Source: DATKHR01 sp036557365 (lineage in GTDB: Bacteria; Acidobacteriota; Vicinamibacteria; Vicinamibacterales; CAVVIG01). From it: DNA of 64,000 nucleotides. Position numbers and translations under genes: made by a program. This document shows positions 49,143-58,761 of this stretch, one piece after another. The notes beneath the pieces were generated by a model, which was given only the letters and a program-made list of their open reading frames with translations, was not told the origin of the DNA and searched no databases. The stretch spans positions 62,001 to 126,000 of the forward strand of contig DATBHR010000081.1 of assembly GCA_036557365.1 (NCBI GenBank). The letters are read 5' to 3'. Within the stretch, counting starts at the first letter, position 1. Every line of letters begins with the position of its first letter.

Positions 49143-50963
49143 TCAGGCCGGACGTTTGTTCGCGTACGCCGCGGCCTGAATCGCGTAGAGCTCCGCATAC
49201 TGTCCGCCGCGGCCGACGAGCTCTTCGTGCGCGCCGACTTCGACGACGCGCGATCCGTCGAGGACGACGATCAAGTCTGCCATTCGCACCGTGCTGAAGC
49301 GGTGCGACACGAGGAGTGTGATCCGTCCGGCGCGGCTTTCCTTCTGCGCGCCGGCCTTCGGGACTGCCGCCGCGTAGCGCTCGAACAGCGCGTGCTCCGT
49401 CTCGGCGTCGAGTGCCGCGGTCGGCTCGTCGAGCACGAGGACCAGCGGAGCGTCGCGCATGAAGCCGCGCGCGAGCGCGATCTTCTGCCACTGCCCGAAG
49501 CTGACGTCCACGCCCTCCGCCCACGTCGGCCCGAGCTGCGTGTCGAGCGCCTTCGGCAGCCGCTCCACCACATCGTCCGCGCCCGCGCGATCGACCGCGC
49601 TTCGCACGGCGCCCTCGTCGTCGATTCGCGGAAGATCGCCGACGCCGACCGAGCGCCTCGCGATGAACTCGAAGCGGAAGAAATCCTGGAACGCGCCCGC
49701 CAGCCGCGCCCGCCACCCGTCGATCGGCATGTGTGCGATGTCGGCGCCGTCCGCGAGGATCCGTCCGCTTGTCGGCTGATAGAGCCGGCACAGAAGTTTG
49801 ACGAGCGTCGTCTTGCCGGCGCCGTTTTCGCCGACGATCGCGACGACCGATCCCGCCTTCAGGTCGAGCGTGACATCGTCCAGCACGCGCCGATCGGTGC
49901 CCGGATACGCAAACGACACGTGGTCGAACTGGATGCCGTCGATGAGTCGATCGGGCACGCGGACGTTTGCGCGTTCGCCGAGTCCGCCGACATAGTCTTC
50001 GAGCCACGCGAGGCGCTTCGATCCGTCGAGCCAGATGCCGCGCAGGAAGCCGATCTCACCGACCGTTGCCGCGATGTAGGCAGACAGGCGTGATCCGGCG
50101 GCGAGCACGAGCAGAACGTCGCCGGGGCTGCCGTTCAGGACCTGCGCGACGAACACGACGGCGCCGACGAAGCCGGCGGCAAAGACAGTCCACGCGATCG
50201 TGTGCCACACCGCAGACGCATTGCGCGCCGCTGCCACAGGGCCGTACCAGCGGTCGCGTGCCTTGCGCCGTTCGGCCACGAGCCGGTTGCCGATGCCGAC
50301 GACGCGGACTTCCTTGCCGGGTGGAGCGGTCGTGGCCGTGACGAAGAGGTGTCGCGCAAGCCGCTCGTCGGGTGCGCCGCGTTCTTCCGCGGCGCGTTCG
50401 ACGCCGGGCCTCCACGTCGAGGCAAACACCGTCGGTACGGCGAAGATCGCGAGCAGCCCGAGCGCGGGATGAATCGACATCAGCAGCAGCAGTGTCACGC
50501 CGAGGCGCAGGATCCATCCGCATGTCGAGAAGAGCGACATGTACATGTGATCCAGGACGAAGATCTGGTTTCGCAACACCGAAAGCCGGTTCAGGTAGTC
50601 GGGACGTTCGTGATGCTCGAGCGTCGCGGCCGTTGCCTGCAGCCACGCGACGTGCGCTTCGAGCGCGACGGTCACGCGATCGCGGAATCGGCGCTGCACG
50701 CGATCGCTGCCGACGCGCAGGAACCATGTAGCGGCTGCGGACACCGCGAGGCCGAGCGCGGCGGCCATCACCCACGTTCGGTCCGCTCGAAGCAATCCGT
50801 CGGCGAACATCTTGAACCAGACGGCGAAGAGCGCATCGGGCAGCGCCGCGACGAGCGCGAGCCCGAACGACACGGCGAGGAGACGCGGTTCCGCTTCGTA
50901 TCCCCGCTTCAGCGCGCGCCACATCGACGGCAGTGCCGCCGGCAGATCGTCACGCGCGGGCAT
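49143..50963 (-). CDS. ABC exporter half-transporter, subunit 2 (fused permease and ATPase)
   Basis: This 606-aa protein has about six N-terminal membrane helices and a C-terminal ATPase. Walker A is GENGAGKT, Walker B LVLVLDEPTAALD, and the H-loop is LLVSHRFSTVRMAD. The signature motif reads VSFGQWQ instead of LSGGQ, as seen in one partner of some heterodimeric exporters. It overlaps the upstream partner by 14 bases, so the two probably form a heterodimer. The substrate is unknown. Confidence 0.9.
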   Translation of the reverse strand: MPARDDLPAALPSMWRALKRGYEAEPRLLAVSFGLALVAALPDALFAVWFKMFADGLLRADRTWVMAAALGLAVSAAATWFLRVGSDRVQRRFRDRVTVALEAHVAWLQATAATLEHHERPDYLNRLSVLRNQIFVLDHMYMSLFSTCGWILRLGVTLLLLMSIHPALGLLAIFAVPTVFASTWRPGVERAAEERGAPDERLARHLFVTATTAPPGKEVRVVGIGNRLVAERRKARDRWYGPVAAARNASAVWHTIAWTVFAAGFVGAVVFVAQVLNGSPGDVLLVLAAGSRLSAYIAATVGEIGFLRGIWLDGSKRLAWLEDYVGGLGERANVRVPDRLIDGIQFDHVSFAYPGTDRRVLDDVTLDLKAGSVVAIVGENGAGKTTLVKLLCRLYQPTSGRILADGADIAHMPIDGWRARLAGAFQDFFRFEFIARRSVGVGDLPRIDDEGAVRSAVDRAGADDVVERLPKALDTQLGPTWAEGVDVSFGQWQKIALARGFMRDAPLVLVLDEPTAALDAETEHALFERYAAAVPKAGAQKESRAGRITLLVSHRFSTVRMADLIVVLDGSRVVEVGAHEELVGRGGQYAELYAIQAAAYANKRPA

Positions 50964-52761
50964 CGCCAGGCTCCTCGCTCAGTCGATCCGCGGCTTCGTC
51001 TTCCTCGAAGCGCGAGGCTTGCAGATCGAACATGGTCCGATACCGTCCGCCCGCCGCCATCAGCTCGTCATGCGTCCCGATCTCGACGACCTTCCCGCCT
51101 TCGAGCACGCAGATGCGATCGGCGTGCCTGACGGTCGAGAACCGGTGCGAGATGAGAATCGTCGTCGTGTGTCGCGTGGCGGAGAGAATTCGCTCGAAGA
51201 TCTCTGCCTCGCCGCGGACGTCGAGCTGCGCGGTCGGTTCGTCGAGCAGCACGACGCCGGAGCCCGCACGGACGGCGCACAGCGCACGCGCAAGCGCGAC
51301 GCGCTGCCACTGGCCGCCCGACAAGTCGGTTCCGCCCGGATACCCGCGTGCGAGCACGGTGTCGAGATCTGCAAGCGTCGATGCGCCAGCCTCCGCGAGC
51401 GCGGCGCGGATGACGTCGTCCGGCGCGCCTCCGGGCGCGACGTTGTCGCGCAGCGGCAGCTCGAAGCGGATGAAGTCCTGGAAGACCGCGGTCAGCCGCT
51501 GGCGCCAGAGCGTCACGTCGAGGTCGCGAAGGTCCACGCCGTCCACTTCGATCGCGCCCTGCTGCGGGTCGTAGAGCCGGCACAGCAGCTTCGCAAGCGT
51601 CGTCTTGCCGGCGCCGTTCTGTCCAACGATCGCGAGCGACGAGCCGGCGGGAATCGTGAGGTCGAGCCCGTCGAGGACCGGCGTGTGCGCGGTGGGGTAG
51701 GTGAACGACACGCCGCGAAAACGGATCTCCTTTGCCGGAGCGCCGGCGGCCGGCTTCGTACCGATCCTGAGCGCGCCAGCAGGATCCATGGCCTGCTGAA
51801 GCCGAAGCACGGCAGCGGCGGGCGCCGCGGCCCCATCGAGTGCCCATGACAGGCCGCCGAACGCAATGCTGCTCGTCGTCACCGCGGCGGTCGCGTACAT
51901 GACCATGCGGTCGAGCGCGAGAGATCCGTTCAACGCGGCCGATGCCATCGACCAGAAGACGACGATGTTCGCGGATACGACGATGAGGAGGCTGTAGAGG
52001 AGCGGGCGCTCACGGAGTCGAGTGGCCTGCCATTGCAGCTCGAACAATCGGCGGCGCCGCGCGCGGAAGTGATCGACCGTCCACTCCGCGAGGCCGAAGA
52101 GCCGGAGCTCTTTCGACGCGGGCGGATCGACGGCCAGCCGGTACATGTACTCGGCGTGGCGATGCGCGGTACGGACTTCGTCGGTGTTGCGATCTTTCCA
52201 GACGGCGCTTTCCTTCAGCAGCCAGTGCGTCGCGAGCCACGCGCCGGCGAGCAGCAGCGCGGCCCACCAGGCGTAGCCGACGAGAAGAATGGCGCAGGTG
52301 AGCCCGGCGACCATTTCGACCGCTCCTGATGCGATGAAGTCCATCGCGATCGAGAGCGGCGGACCCATGATGCCGAGATCGAAATCGCGCGCCGTCGTGA
52401 GGTCGGTGGTGAGCGTCGGATCTTCCAGGTGCCCGAGGCCCGGCGGGCGCACGCACGCGATCGCGAGCTGGTCGTACAGCCAGTCGGCGGTGCGGCTGCC
52501 CAGGTTGGCGCCGACGGCCCTGTGGATCGGCGACAGAATCTGCAGCGGGACGAAGACCGCCGCGACGAGGGCGAGCGGCAGTCCGAGCGGATCGCCGTGC
52601 TGCACCGCACCAACGAGCAGGCCCATCGCGACGGCGAACACAGCCGGAAGCACGCCGCGCAGCAGGAGCAGCACCCACCAGGCGATAGCCAGCTTGCGAT
52701 CGGCGCGCGGCAGGACGCTGCCAAATGCCCGGCCGTTGGACGCGAGAAAGCGATCAATCAT
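50950..52761 (-). CDS. ABC exporter half-transporter, subunit 1 (fused permease and ATPase)
   Basis: This 603-aa half-transporter has an N-terminal membrane domain and a C-terminal ATPase with canonical motifs: Walker A GQNGAGKT, signature LSGGQWQ and Walker B VVLLDEPTAQLD. It is first in the exporter operon and diverges from the TetR gene across 138 bases, so TetR may regulate it as well as the efflux operon. The two subunits differ in signature motif, suggesting unequal ATP sites. Confidence 0.9.
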   Translation of the reverse strand: MIDRFLASNGRAFGSVLPRADRKLAIAWWVLLLLRGVLPAVFAVAMGLLVGAVQHGDPLGLPLALVAAVFVPLQILSPIHRAVGANLGSRTADWLYDQLAIACVRPPGLGHLEDPTLTTDLTTARDFDLGIMGPPLSIAMDFIASGAVEMVAGLTCAILLVGYAWWAALLLAGAWLATHWLLKESAVWKDRNTDEVRTAHRHAEYMYRLAVDPPASKELRLFGLAEWTVDHFRARRRRLFELQWQATRLRERPLLYSLLIVVSANIVVFWSMASAALNGSLALDRMVMYATAAVTTSSIAFGGLSWALDGAAAPAAAVLRLQQAMDPAGALRIGTKPAAGAPAKEIRFRGVSFTYPTAHTPVLDGLDLTIPAGSSLAIVGQNGAGKTTLAKLLCRLYDPQQGAIEVDGVDLRDLDVTLWRQRLTAVFQDFIRFELPLRDNVAPGGAPDDVIRAALAEAGASTLADLDTVLARGYPGGTDLSGGQWQRVALARALCAVRAGSGVVLLDEPTAQLDVRGEAEIFERILSATRHTTTILISHRFSTVRHADRICVLEGGKVVEIGTHDELMAAGGRYRTMFDLQASRFEEDEAADRLSEEPGDARA

Positions 52762-52871
52762 CGAAATCGTCAGCGCCTAATCTCTCAAACCTCGCGCCCG
52801 CTGTCTTGTAAAAATCTGACACGCGGCGAATCCGCTTGCCTTGGGGCGAGGTCCGGGCGTAGTCTTGGTTC

Positions 52872-52900
52872 TTAATTAGATAGTTAAATTGTTCAGTTAA
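52872..52900. promoter_or_regulatory. AT-rich imperfect palindrome at the TetR start, candidate operator
   Basis: TTAATTAGATAGTTAA (52872-52887) is an imperfect palindrome, and AGTTAA is repeated at 52882 and 52895, just before the TetR ATG. The low-GC composition stands out. It is a plausible autoregulatory site controlling both divergent operons. Confidence 0.45.
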
Positions 52901-53568
52901 TGCCGCGGACATCCAGCAAGCCGAAGAAGACAGCGACATCGTCGCGCGACGGCGACACGGAGCAGCGCATCCTCGACGCCGCGCACGCCGTCTTCGCGCG
53001 CCACGGCACCGCCGGCGCGCGCATGCAGGACATCGCGAAGGAGGCCCGCGTCAACCAGGCGCTGCTGCACTACTACTTCCGATCGAAGGCGCGGCTTTCG
53101 GACGCGGTGTTCCTGCGCGCGGCTGCCCAGCTCATGCCGCAGGTCATCCAGGTCATGGCGTCCGATCTCACGCTGGCCGACAAAGTGAAGCGCGTCGTCC
53201 ACCTCGAGCTCGATCACCTGCTTCGAACGCCGTACCTGCCGGGCTACATCATCAGCGAGCTTCACCATCATCCCGAGCGCCTGCGTCAGCTCGCGTCGAG
53301 CCTGACCGGTCTCGCGCCCGAGGACCTGCGGCAGCGGGTCATCGGCAAGCTGAAACAGCAGCTCGACGCCGGTGCGCGCGCGGGGCGCATCCGCCACATC
53401 GCGGCCGATCAATTCATGGTCAACATCATGTCGCTGTGCATTTTTCCGTTTGCCGCGCGGCCGATGATCGCGACGGTCCTGGGCCTCGATCAGGATGGAT
53501 TCGAGCGGTTCATCCACGAGCGCCGCGATCAGCTCGTGGCGTTCTGCCTTGGAGCGATGCGGCCATGA
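52900..53568 (+). CDS. TetR-family transcriptional repressor
   Basis: This 222-aa protein has an N-terminal TetR helix-turn-helix at about 22-68 (RILDAAHAVFARHGTAGARM, then ALLHYYFRSKARLSDAVF) and a C-terminal helical ligand domain resembling CecR/YbiH-type regulators. It is the first gene of a six-gene efflux operon, with an ATGA overlap to the outer-membrane factor. In E. coli CecR controls ybhGFSR, which has an equivalent layout. Confidence 0.93.
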   Translation: MPRTSSKPKKTATSSRDGDTEQRILDAAHAVFARHGTAGARMQDIAKEARVNQALLHYYFRSKARLSDAVFLRAAAQLMPQVIQVMASDLTLADKVKRVVHLELDHLLRTPYLPGYIISELHHHPERLRQLASSLTGLAPEDLRQRVIGKLKQQLDAGARAGRIRHIAADQFMVNIMSLCIFPFAARPMIATVLGLDQDGFERFIHERRDQLVAFCLGAMRP

Positions 53569-54893
53569 AGGCGTATGTGAAATTCTTCGGCGTCATCGCT
53601 TTGCTCGCCGCAGCGTCACCGTCCGCCGCACAGACGAATGCGCCAGCCGGGCAGGCGGCCGCAAGATCGTTTCAGTTGAACGCGCTGCAGCACGCGGCGA
53701 TTGAAACAGATCCTCGCTTCCGCAAGCTGGCGCTCGAGCAGTCGAAAACGGCGCTCGAGCTCGAGAACATTTCTGCCGACTGGCGTCCGGCCATCCAGGC
53801 GACGGCCCTCGGTCAGTATCAGTCCGATGTACCGACACCGCCGCCGTTCATTCCGGGCGGACAGCCGCTGTTTCTGCCACCGAAGTCAACCGTCGACGCC
53901 TACGTCCGCGTCGATCAGCGCATCTTCGATCCGACGATCGGCTCGCGGGCCGCCGTCGAGCGCGCCACGCTTGACGAGAACCAGGCGCGCGTGCGCACCG
54001 AACTGTTCGCGCTCCGCCAGCAGGTCAGCGACGCGTTCTTCACGGCCGCGCTGCTGCAGGAGCGGAGCAGCGCGCTGCGGGCCACCATCGACGACTTCGA
54101 GGCGCGCCTTGCAGACGCGCAAGCGCGCGTTCGCGAAGGCGCCGCCCTTCCCTCGGATGCCGCCATCGTCGAAGCGGCGCTCCTGCAGCGGCAGCAGGAT
54201 CAGGAGCAGCTGCGCGTGGATCGGACGAGCGCGCTCGCGCGCCTCGCCGATCTGACCGGCCAGTCGATCGGGGCAGACGACGTCCTGGAGGTTCCCGACC
54301 TGCGGGCGTCGGTCGTTGAGGCGACGCGCGCGGCTGCGCCGGCCCGAGCGCGACCCGAGTACGAACAGTTTTCACGGATGCAGGAACGCCTGGCGCGGCA
54401 GCAGGACGCGGCCACGGCGCAGGACCGTCCGCGGCTCTCGGCGTTCGCCCGCGGCGGCCTCGGCCGGCCCGGCCTCAACTTCATCAGCGACGAGTTCGAG
54501 GTGTACGGCCTCGCCGGCGTTCAGCTGCAATGGCGAATCTGGAACTGGGGCTCGACCGGCCGCGAGCGTGAGGCGCTGGGGATCCAGCAGCAGATCGTGG
54601 CGGCGGACGAAGCGGCGTTCTCGAAGTCCATTCGGCTGTCCACGGACACCGACCACGCGACGATCGATCGGCTGCAGCGGACGGTGTCGCTCGACGATCG
54701 CATCGTCTCGCTCCGCGAGGACATCGCGCGCGTCGCCGAGCTCAAATTTCACGAGGGTGCCATCACGTCGTCCGACTACGTCGAGCGCAGCACCGAGCTG
54801 CTGCAGGCCCGCTTCGCACGGAGCGGTCACCGCGTCGAGCTCGCGCAGGCGAACGCCCGATTGTTGACGACGCTCGGACTGGAGACGCGGTGA
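53565..54893 (+). CDS. TolC-family outer-membrane efflux protein
   Basis: This 442-aa protein has a signal peptide (FFGVIALLAAASPSAAQ) and two repeats of long helices plus short strands typical of outer-membrane efflux proteins. Examples are ALRQQVSDAFFTAALLQERS and LAQANARLLTTLGLETR at the C-terminus. ATG 53565 overlaps the TetR stop codon. It supplies the outer-membrane channel of the tripartite pump encoded downstream. Confidence 0.92.
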   Translation: MKAYVKFFGVIALLAAASPSAAQTNAPAGQAAARSFQLNALQHAAIETDPRFRKLALEQSKTALELENISADWRPAIQATALGQYQSDVPTPPPFIPGGQPLFLPPKSTVDAYVRVDQRIFDPTIGSRAAVERATLDENQARVRTELFALRQQVSDAFFTAALLQERSSALRATIDDFEARLADAQARVREGAALPSDAAIVEAALLQRQQDQEQLRVDRTSALARLADLTGQSIGADDVLEVPDLRASVVEATRAAAPARARPEYEQFSRMQERLARQQDAATAQDRPRLSAFARGGLGRPGLNFISDEFEVYGLAGVQLQWRIWNWGSTGREREALGIQQQIVAADEAAFSKSIRLSTDTDHATIDRLQRTVSLDDRIVSLREDIARVAELKFHEGAITSSDYVERSTELLQARFARSGHRVELAQANARLLTTLGLETR

Positions 54894-55936
54894 TGAGGGA
54901 ACGGATCAGCCGGAAGGTCGCAACGGCGTCGATCGTCGTCGCGAGTGCCATCGTCGGATGCTCGAAAGCGCCGCAGCCGGACGCTTACGGCAACGTTGAA
55001 GCCACGGAGGTCGTCGTTGGCGCCGAGGCCGTTGGACGCCTCGTGACCTTCGACGTGAACGAAGGCGCGCAGCTCGCGGCGGCGGCCGTCGTCGGCACGA
55101 TCGATTCAACCGACCTCGCGCTCGAGCGAGATCAGGCCACGGCCGACCGAAGTGCCGGCGCGTCGCGCGTCGTCGAGGTCTCGCGTCAGGTGGACGTCCT
55201 TAAGGCGCAGCAGAGCGCGGCCACCTCTCAGCGGGATGCCGCGCAGGCGCAGCGTGCGGCGCTCGTCGCGCAACAGGACATCGCCAGGCGCGCCTACGAT
55301 CGAACGAAGCGTCTGTTCGACCAGCAGGCCGCGACCTCGCAGCAGCTCGATCAAGCCGAGCGCGACCTTCGAGTGCTCGAACAGCAGGTGAAGGCCCAGG
55401 ACGATCAGATCGCCGCGCACGAACATCAAATCGCCGCAGGGCGTCAGCAGATCGACGCCGCGATCGCGCAGCAGCGGACGGCGAGCGATCAGGTCGTGTC
55501 CACCGACGCGCGCGTCGCAAGGCTGGCCGAACGAATCCGGAAGAGCCAGGTCACGAATCCGACTGCGGGGACCGTCCTCGCCACGTACGCGAGGGCCGGC
55601 GAATTTGTTCAAACCGGTCAGCCGCTTTACAAAATTGCCGACCTCGGCTCCGTCGAAGTGCGGGCGTACGTCGTCGAGCCGCAACTGGCGCACGTGCGTC
55701 TCGGTGCGTCCGCGAACGTGTCGTTCGACGTCGCCGGCGGAAGCCGCCAGTCGCTGCCCGCGACAGTGTCGTGGGTATCGTCGCGCGCCGAGTTCACGCC
55801 GACGCCGATTCAAACGCGCGAGGAACGCGCCGATCTCGTGTACGCCATCAAGCTTCGTGTCGCGAACGCCAGCGGTCAGCTGAAGATCGGCATGCCCGTG
55901 GACGTCACGTTCGCGCAGCAGGGCTCCACGCCATGA
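54893..55936 (+). CDS. HlyD/YbhG-family periplasmic adaptor, predicted lipoprotein
   Basis: This 347-aa membrane-fusion protein has an N-terminal lipobox (ASAIVGC, Cys23) and a biotinyl-lipoyl-like half (YGNVEATEVVVGAEAVGRL). A long Gln/Ala-rich coiled-coil hairpin spans about 75-215. The second lipoyl half reads VTNPTAGTVLATYARAGEFV. ATG 54893 overlaps the TolC stop codon (TGATG); GTG 54890 is possible. It links the ABC-2 permeases to TolC. Confidence 0.92.
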   Translation: MRERISRKVATASIVVASAIVGCSKAPQPDAYGNVEATEVVVGAEAVGRLVTFDVNEGAQLAAAAVVGTIDSTDLALERDQATADRSAGASRVVEVSRQVDVLKAQQSAATSQRDAAQAQRAALVAQQDIARRAYDRTKRLFDQQAATSQQLDQAERDLRVLEQQVKAQDDQIAAHEHQIAAGRQQIDAAIAQQRTASDQVVSTDARVARLAERIRKSQVTNPTAGTVLATYARAGEFVQTGQPLYKIADLGSVEVRAYVVEPQLAHVRLGASANVSFDVAGGSRQSLPATVSWVSSRAEFTPTPIQTREERADLVYAIKLRVANASGQLKIGMPVDVTFAQQGSTP

Positions 55937-56880
55937 GCGACGTTGTCGTGGTCGACCAGGTCGTCAAGCGCTTTGGCGCGACCGTGGCGCTCGACGGCAT
56001 CTCGTGCACGGTGAAACACGGCGAGCTCTTCGGGTTCATCGGGCCCGACGGCGCCGGAAAGACGACGCTGTTTCGGATCATGGCGACGCTGATGGTGCCG
56101 GACAAAGGGCACGTGCGCGTGCTCGGCGAGGACGTCGTCGCCAGCCTGTGGACGCTTCGCAACCGGATCGGCTACATGCCCGGACGGTTTTCGCTCTATC
56201 CGGATCTGAGCGTCGAGGAGAACGTCCGTTTCTTTGCGTCGGTGTTCGGCACGACGCTCGAGCACGAACGGGAGCGAATCGCGCCAATCTATTCGCAGCT
56301 CGAACCGTTCAAGGATCGCCGCGCGGGCGCGCTCTCCGGCGGGATGAAGCAGAAGCTGGCGCTCTGCTGCGCGCTCGTCCATCGACCGGAAATCCTTTTT
56401 CTGGACGAGCCGACGACCGGCGTCGATGCCGTGTCACGCCGGGAATTCTGGGACCTGCTCGGGAACCTGACGAAGTCCGGCCTGACCGCCGTCGTCTCCA
56501 CGCCGTACATGGACGAGGCCGATCGCTGCAACCGCATCGCGCTGATTCAGCAGGGACGCCTGCTGGCGGTTGATACACCCAACGCGATCGCCAAATCGTT
56601 CGACCGTCCGCTCATCGCCGTCCGCGCCGAGCGACGCTACGACACGCTGCGAGCGCTCCGTGAATATCCGCATACGAACACCGTCTTTCCGTTCGGGGAA
56701 GCGCTGCACTTCACCGATGACCGCACCGACGTTTCGGCCGAACAGGTCGAGCGCGATCTCCGCGGGTTCCTCGAGGCCCGCGGCTTGAGCGCGCAGACGT
56801 CGGTGACCGCTCCCACCGTCGAAGACAGCTTCATGGCACGCATGGGAAGCGCGGGAGAACCGGCGGAGAAGCGGCAATGA
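55933..56880 (+). CDS. ABC transporter ATP-binding protein (YbhF N-half-like)
   Basis: This 315-aa ATPase has Walker A GPDGAGKT (37-44), signature LSGGMKQ and Walker B ILFLDEPTTGVD, with a C-terminal extension of about 90 residues. An Asp replaces Asn in the usual GPNGAGKT, as in YbhF N-domains. ATGA overlaps link it to the genes on both sides. In E. coli the two ATPases are fused as YbhF; here they are separate. Confidence 0.93.
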   Translation: MSDVVVVDQVVKRFGATVALDGISCTVKHGELFGFIGPDGAGKTTLFRIMATLMVPDKGHVRVLGEDVVASLWTLRNRIGYMPGRFSLYPDLSVEENVRFFASVFGTTLEHERERIAPIYSQLEPFKDRRAGALSGGMKQKLALCCALVHRPEILFLDEPTTGVDAVSRREFWDLLGNLTKSGLTAVVSTPYMDEADRCNRIALIQQGRLLAVDTPNAIAKSFDRPLIAVRAERRYDTLRALREYPHTNTVFPFGEALHFTDDRTDVSAEQVERDLRGFLEARGLSAQTSVTAPTVEDSFMARMGSAGEPAEKRQ

Positions 56881-57641
56881 CTCCGGCGCTTGCGATCGAC
56901 GCCAAAGAGCTGACTCGGCGTTTCGGTGCGTTTACCGCCTGCGACCGCATCACGTTCGACGTTCGCGCGGGGGAAGTCTTCGGTTTCCTCGGTGCGAACG
57001 GCGCGGGAAAAACGACCGCGATCCGGATGCTGACGGGGCTTCTCGCTCCGACGAGCGGCACCGCGACCGTCGCCGGATTCGATGTGTACTCGCAAAGCGA
57101 GTCGATCAAGCGCCACATCGGCTACATGAGCCAGCGGTTCTCTCTGTACGAGGACCTGACGATCGCGGAGAACGTCCGCCTGTACGGTGGCATCTACGGG
57201 TTGACCAAACGCCAGATCCGCGAGCGCACGGACGCGATGCTCGCGCGACTGGAGCTCACGAAATCCGCAGACGATCTGGTTCGCTCGATTCCGCTCGGCT
57301 GGCGACAGAAGCTGGCGTTCTCGGTCGCGCTCCTGCACGAACCGCGGATCGTGTTTCTGGACGAGCCGACGAGCGGCGTCGATCCGATCACGCGCCGGCA
57401 GTTCTGGGAGCTGATCTACGAGGCAGCCGCCGGCGGGACCACTGTGCTCGTGACGACTCACTACATGGACGAAGCGGAATACTGCGATCGCATCTCGATC
57501 ATGGTCGCCGGCCGCCTCGCCGCGCTCGGGACGCCGGCAGAGTTGAAGCAGCGTCTTGGCGTCGATTCGGTGGACGAGATGTTCGTTCGCTTTGCGCGTC
57601 CCGCAGAAGGCGCCGCACCCGACGGGAGACGCGGCCAGTGA
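56877..57641 (+). CDS. ABC transporter ATP-binding protein (YbhF C-half-like)
   Basis: This 254-aa ATPase has Walker A GANGAGKT (39-46), Walker B IVFLDEPTSGVDP and H-loop VTTHYMDEAEYCDR. The signature position reads IPLGWRQ rather than LSGGQ, a known variant in this subfamily. It overlaps its neighbours by 4 bases on each side. Together with the preceding ATPase it should form the heterodimeric motor. Confidence 0.93.
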   Translation: MTPALAIDAKELTRRFGAFTACDRITFDVRAGEVFGFLGANGAGKTTAIRMLTGLLAPTSGTATVAGFDVYSQSESIKRHIGYMSQRFSLYEDLTIAENVRLYGGIYGLTKRQIRERTDAMLARLELTKSADDLVRSIPLGWRQKLAFSVALLHEPRIVFLDEPTSGVDPITRRQFWELIYEAAAGGTTVLVTTHYMDEAEYCDRISIMVAGRLAALGTPAELKQRLGVDSVDEMFVRFARPAEGAAPDGRRGQ

Positions 57642-58759
57642 GCGTGCGAGGAGTCACTGCCGCGCTCCGAGGACTGTTGCTCAAGGAGACGTTCCACATT
57701 CTGCGCGATCGCCGCACGCTCCTCGTCATCACGCTGATGCCGGTGCTGCAGGTCATCATCTTCGGCTTCGCCATTCGCACCGACGTGGACCACGTCCGTC
57801 TCGCCATCGTCGATCCGACGCCCGACTACGCCACTATTGCGCTGCGGAACCGATTTTCGGCGACGAGTGCTTTTCAACTTGTCGCCGTCGTGCCGACGGC
57901 GAGTGAGCTCGAGCGCCTGTTCCAGCGCGGCACCGCGCAGGAAGCGGTTGTGTTCGAGCCCGGCTTCGCGTCACGGCTCGGCCAGGGACTGCCCGCGCGC
58001 GTCCAGATTATTGCGGACGCCACCGAGCCGAACACCGGCAACGTCGTCCAGGCGTACGCCACCGCGGTCATCGACGCCTACGAAGCCGAGCTGCGATCGA
58101 CGGCGAGAGCCGTTCGCATCGTGCCCGACGTGCGCATGCGATTCAATCCGACGCGCGAGAGCTCGAACCTGTTCGTGCCGGGCCTCATGGCCTTCGTGCT
58201 GACCATCGTGTCGTCGCTGATGACCGCGATTTCGCTGACGCGCGAGAAGGAAACGGGCACGCTCGAGACGCTGCTCGTCTCGCCGCTGCGTCCGTGGCAA
58301 ATCATCGTCGGCAAGGTCGCGCCATATCTCGTCATCGGCTTCGTCAGCGTCGTCGGCGTCATCGTGGAAGCGCGGATCGTGTTCGACGTCCCGCTGCGTG
58401 GCAGCGTCCTCCTGCTGCTCGCCGAAGGCGTCCTGCTCATTCTCGTGTCGCTGTCGCTCGGCATTCTCATTTCCGCACGCACATCGTCGCAACGTGTCGC
58501 GATGCTCGGCGCGCTGGTCGGGACGATGCTGCCGACGATGCTGCTGTCGGGATTCATTTTTCCGCTGGAAAGCATGCCGTGGCTGCTTCAGGCGATTTCG
58601 AACATCGTCCCGGCGCGATGGTTCGTCACCGTCGCGCGCAACATCATGCTGAAGGGGACCGGCCTGTCCTATCTCTGGCGCGAGACGCTGGTGCTGCTCG
58701 GCATGGCCGGCGTGCTGCTCGCCCTCAGCACGCGGTCGTTTCACGCACGGCTCGAGTAA
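57638..58759 (+). CDS. ABC-2 type permease (YbhS/YbhR-like), first
   Basis: This 373-aa permease has one N-terminal membrane helix, a large periplasmic domain (about 45-180), and five C-terminal helices, including LMAFVLTIVSSLMTAISL and TREKETGTLETLLVSPL. The GTG start overlaps the ATPase stop codon as GTGA. It pairs with the next permease. Confidence 0.93.
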   Translation: MSVRGVTAALRGLLLKETFHILRDRRTLLVITLMPVLQVIIFGFAIRTDVDHVRLAIVDPTPDYATIALRNRFSATSAFQLVAVVPTASELERLFQRGTAQEAVVFEPGFASRLGQGLPARVQIIADATEPNTGNVVQAYATAVIDAYEAELRSTARAVRIVPDVRMRFNPTRESSNLFVPGLMAFVLTIVSSLMTAISLTREKETGTLETLLVSPLRPWQIIVGKVAPYLVIGFVSVVGVIVEARIVFDVPLRGSVLLLLAEGVLLILVSLSLGILISARTSSQRVAMLGALVGTMLPTMLLSGFIFPLESMPWLLQAISNIVPARWFVTVARNIMLKGTGLSYLWRETLVLLGMAGVLLALSTRSFHARLE

Positions 58760-58761
58760 CG

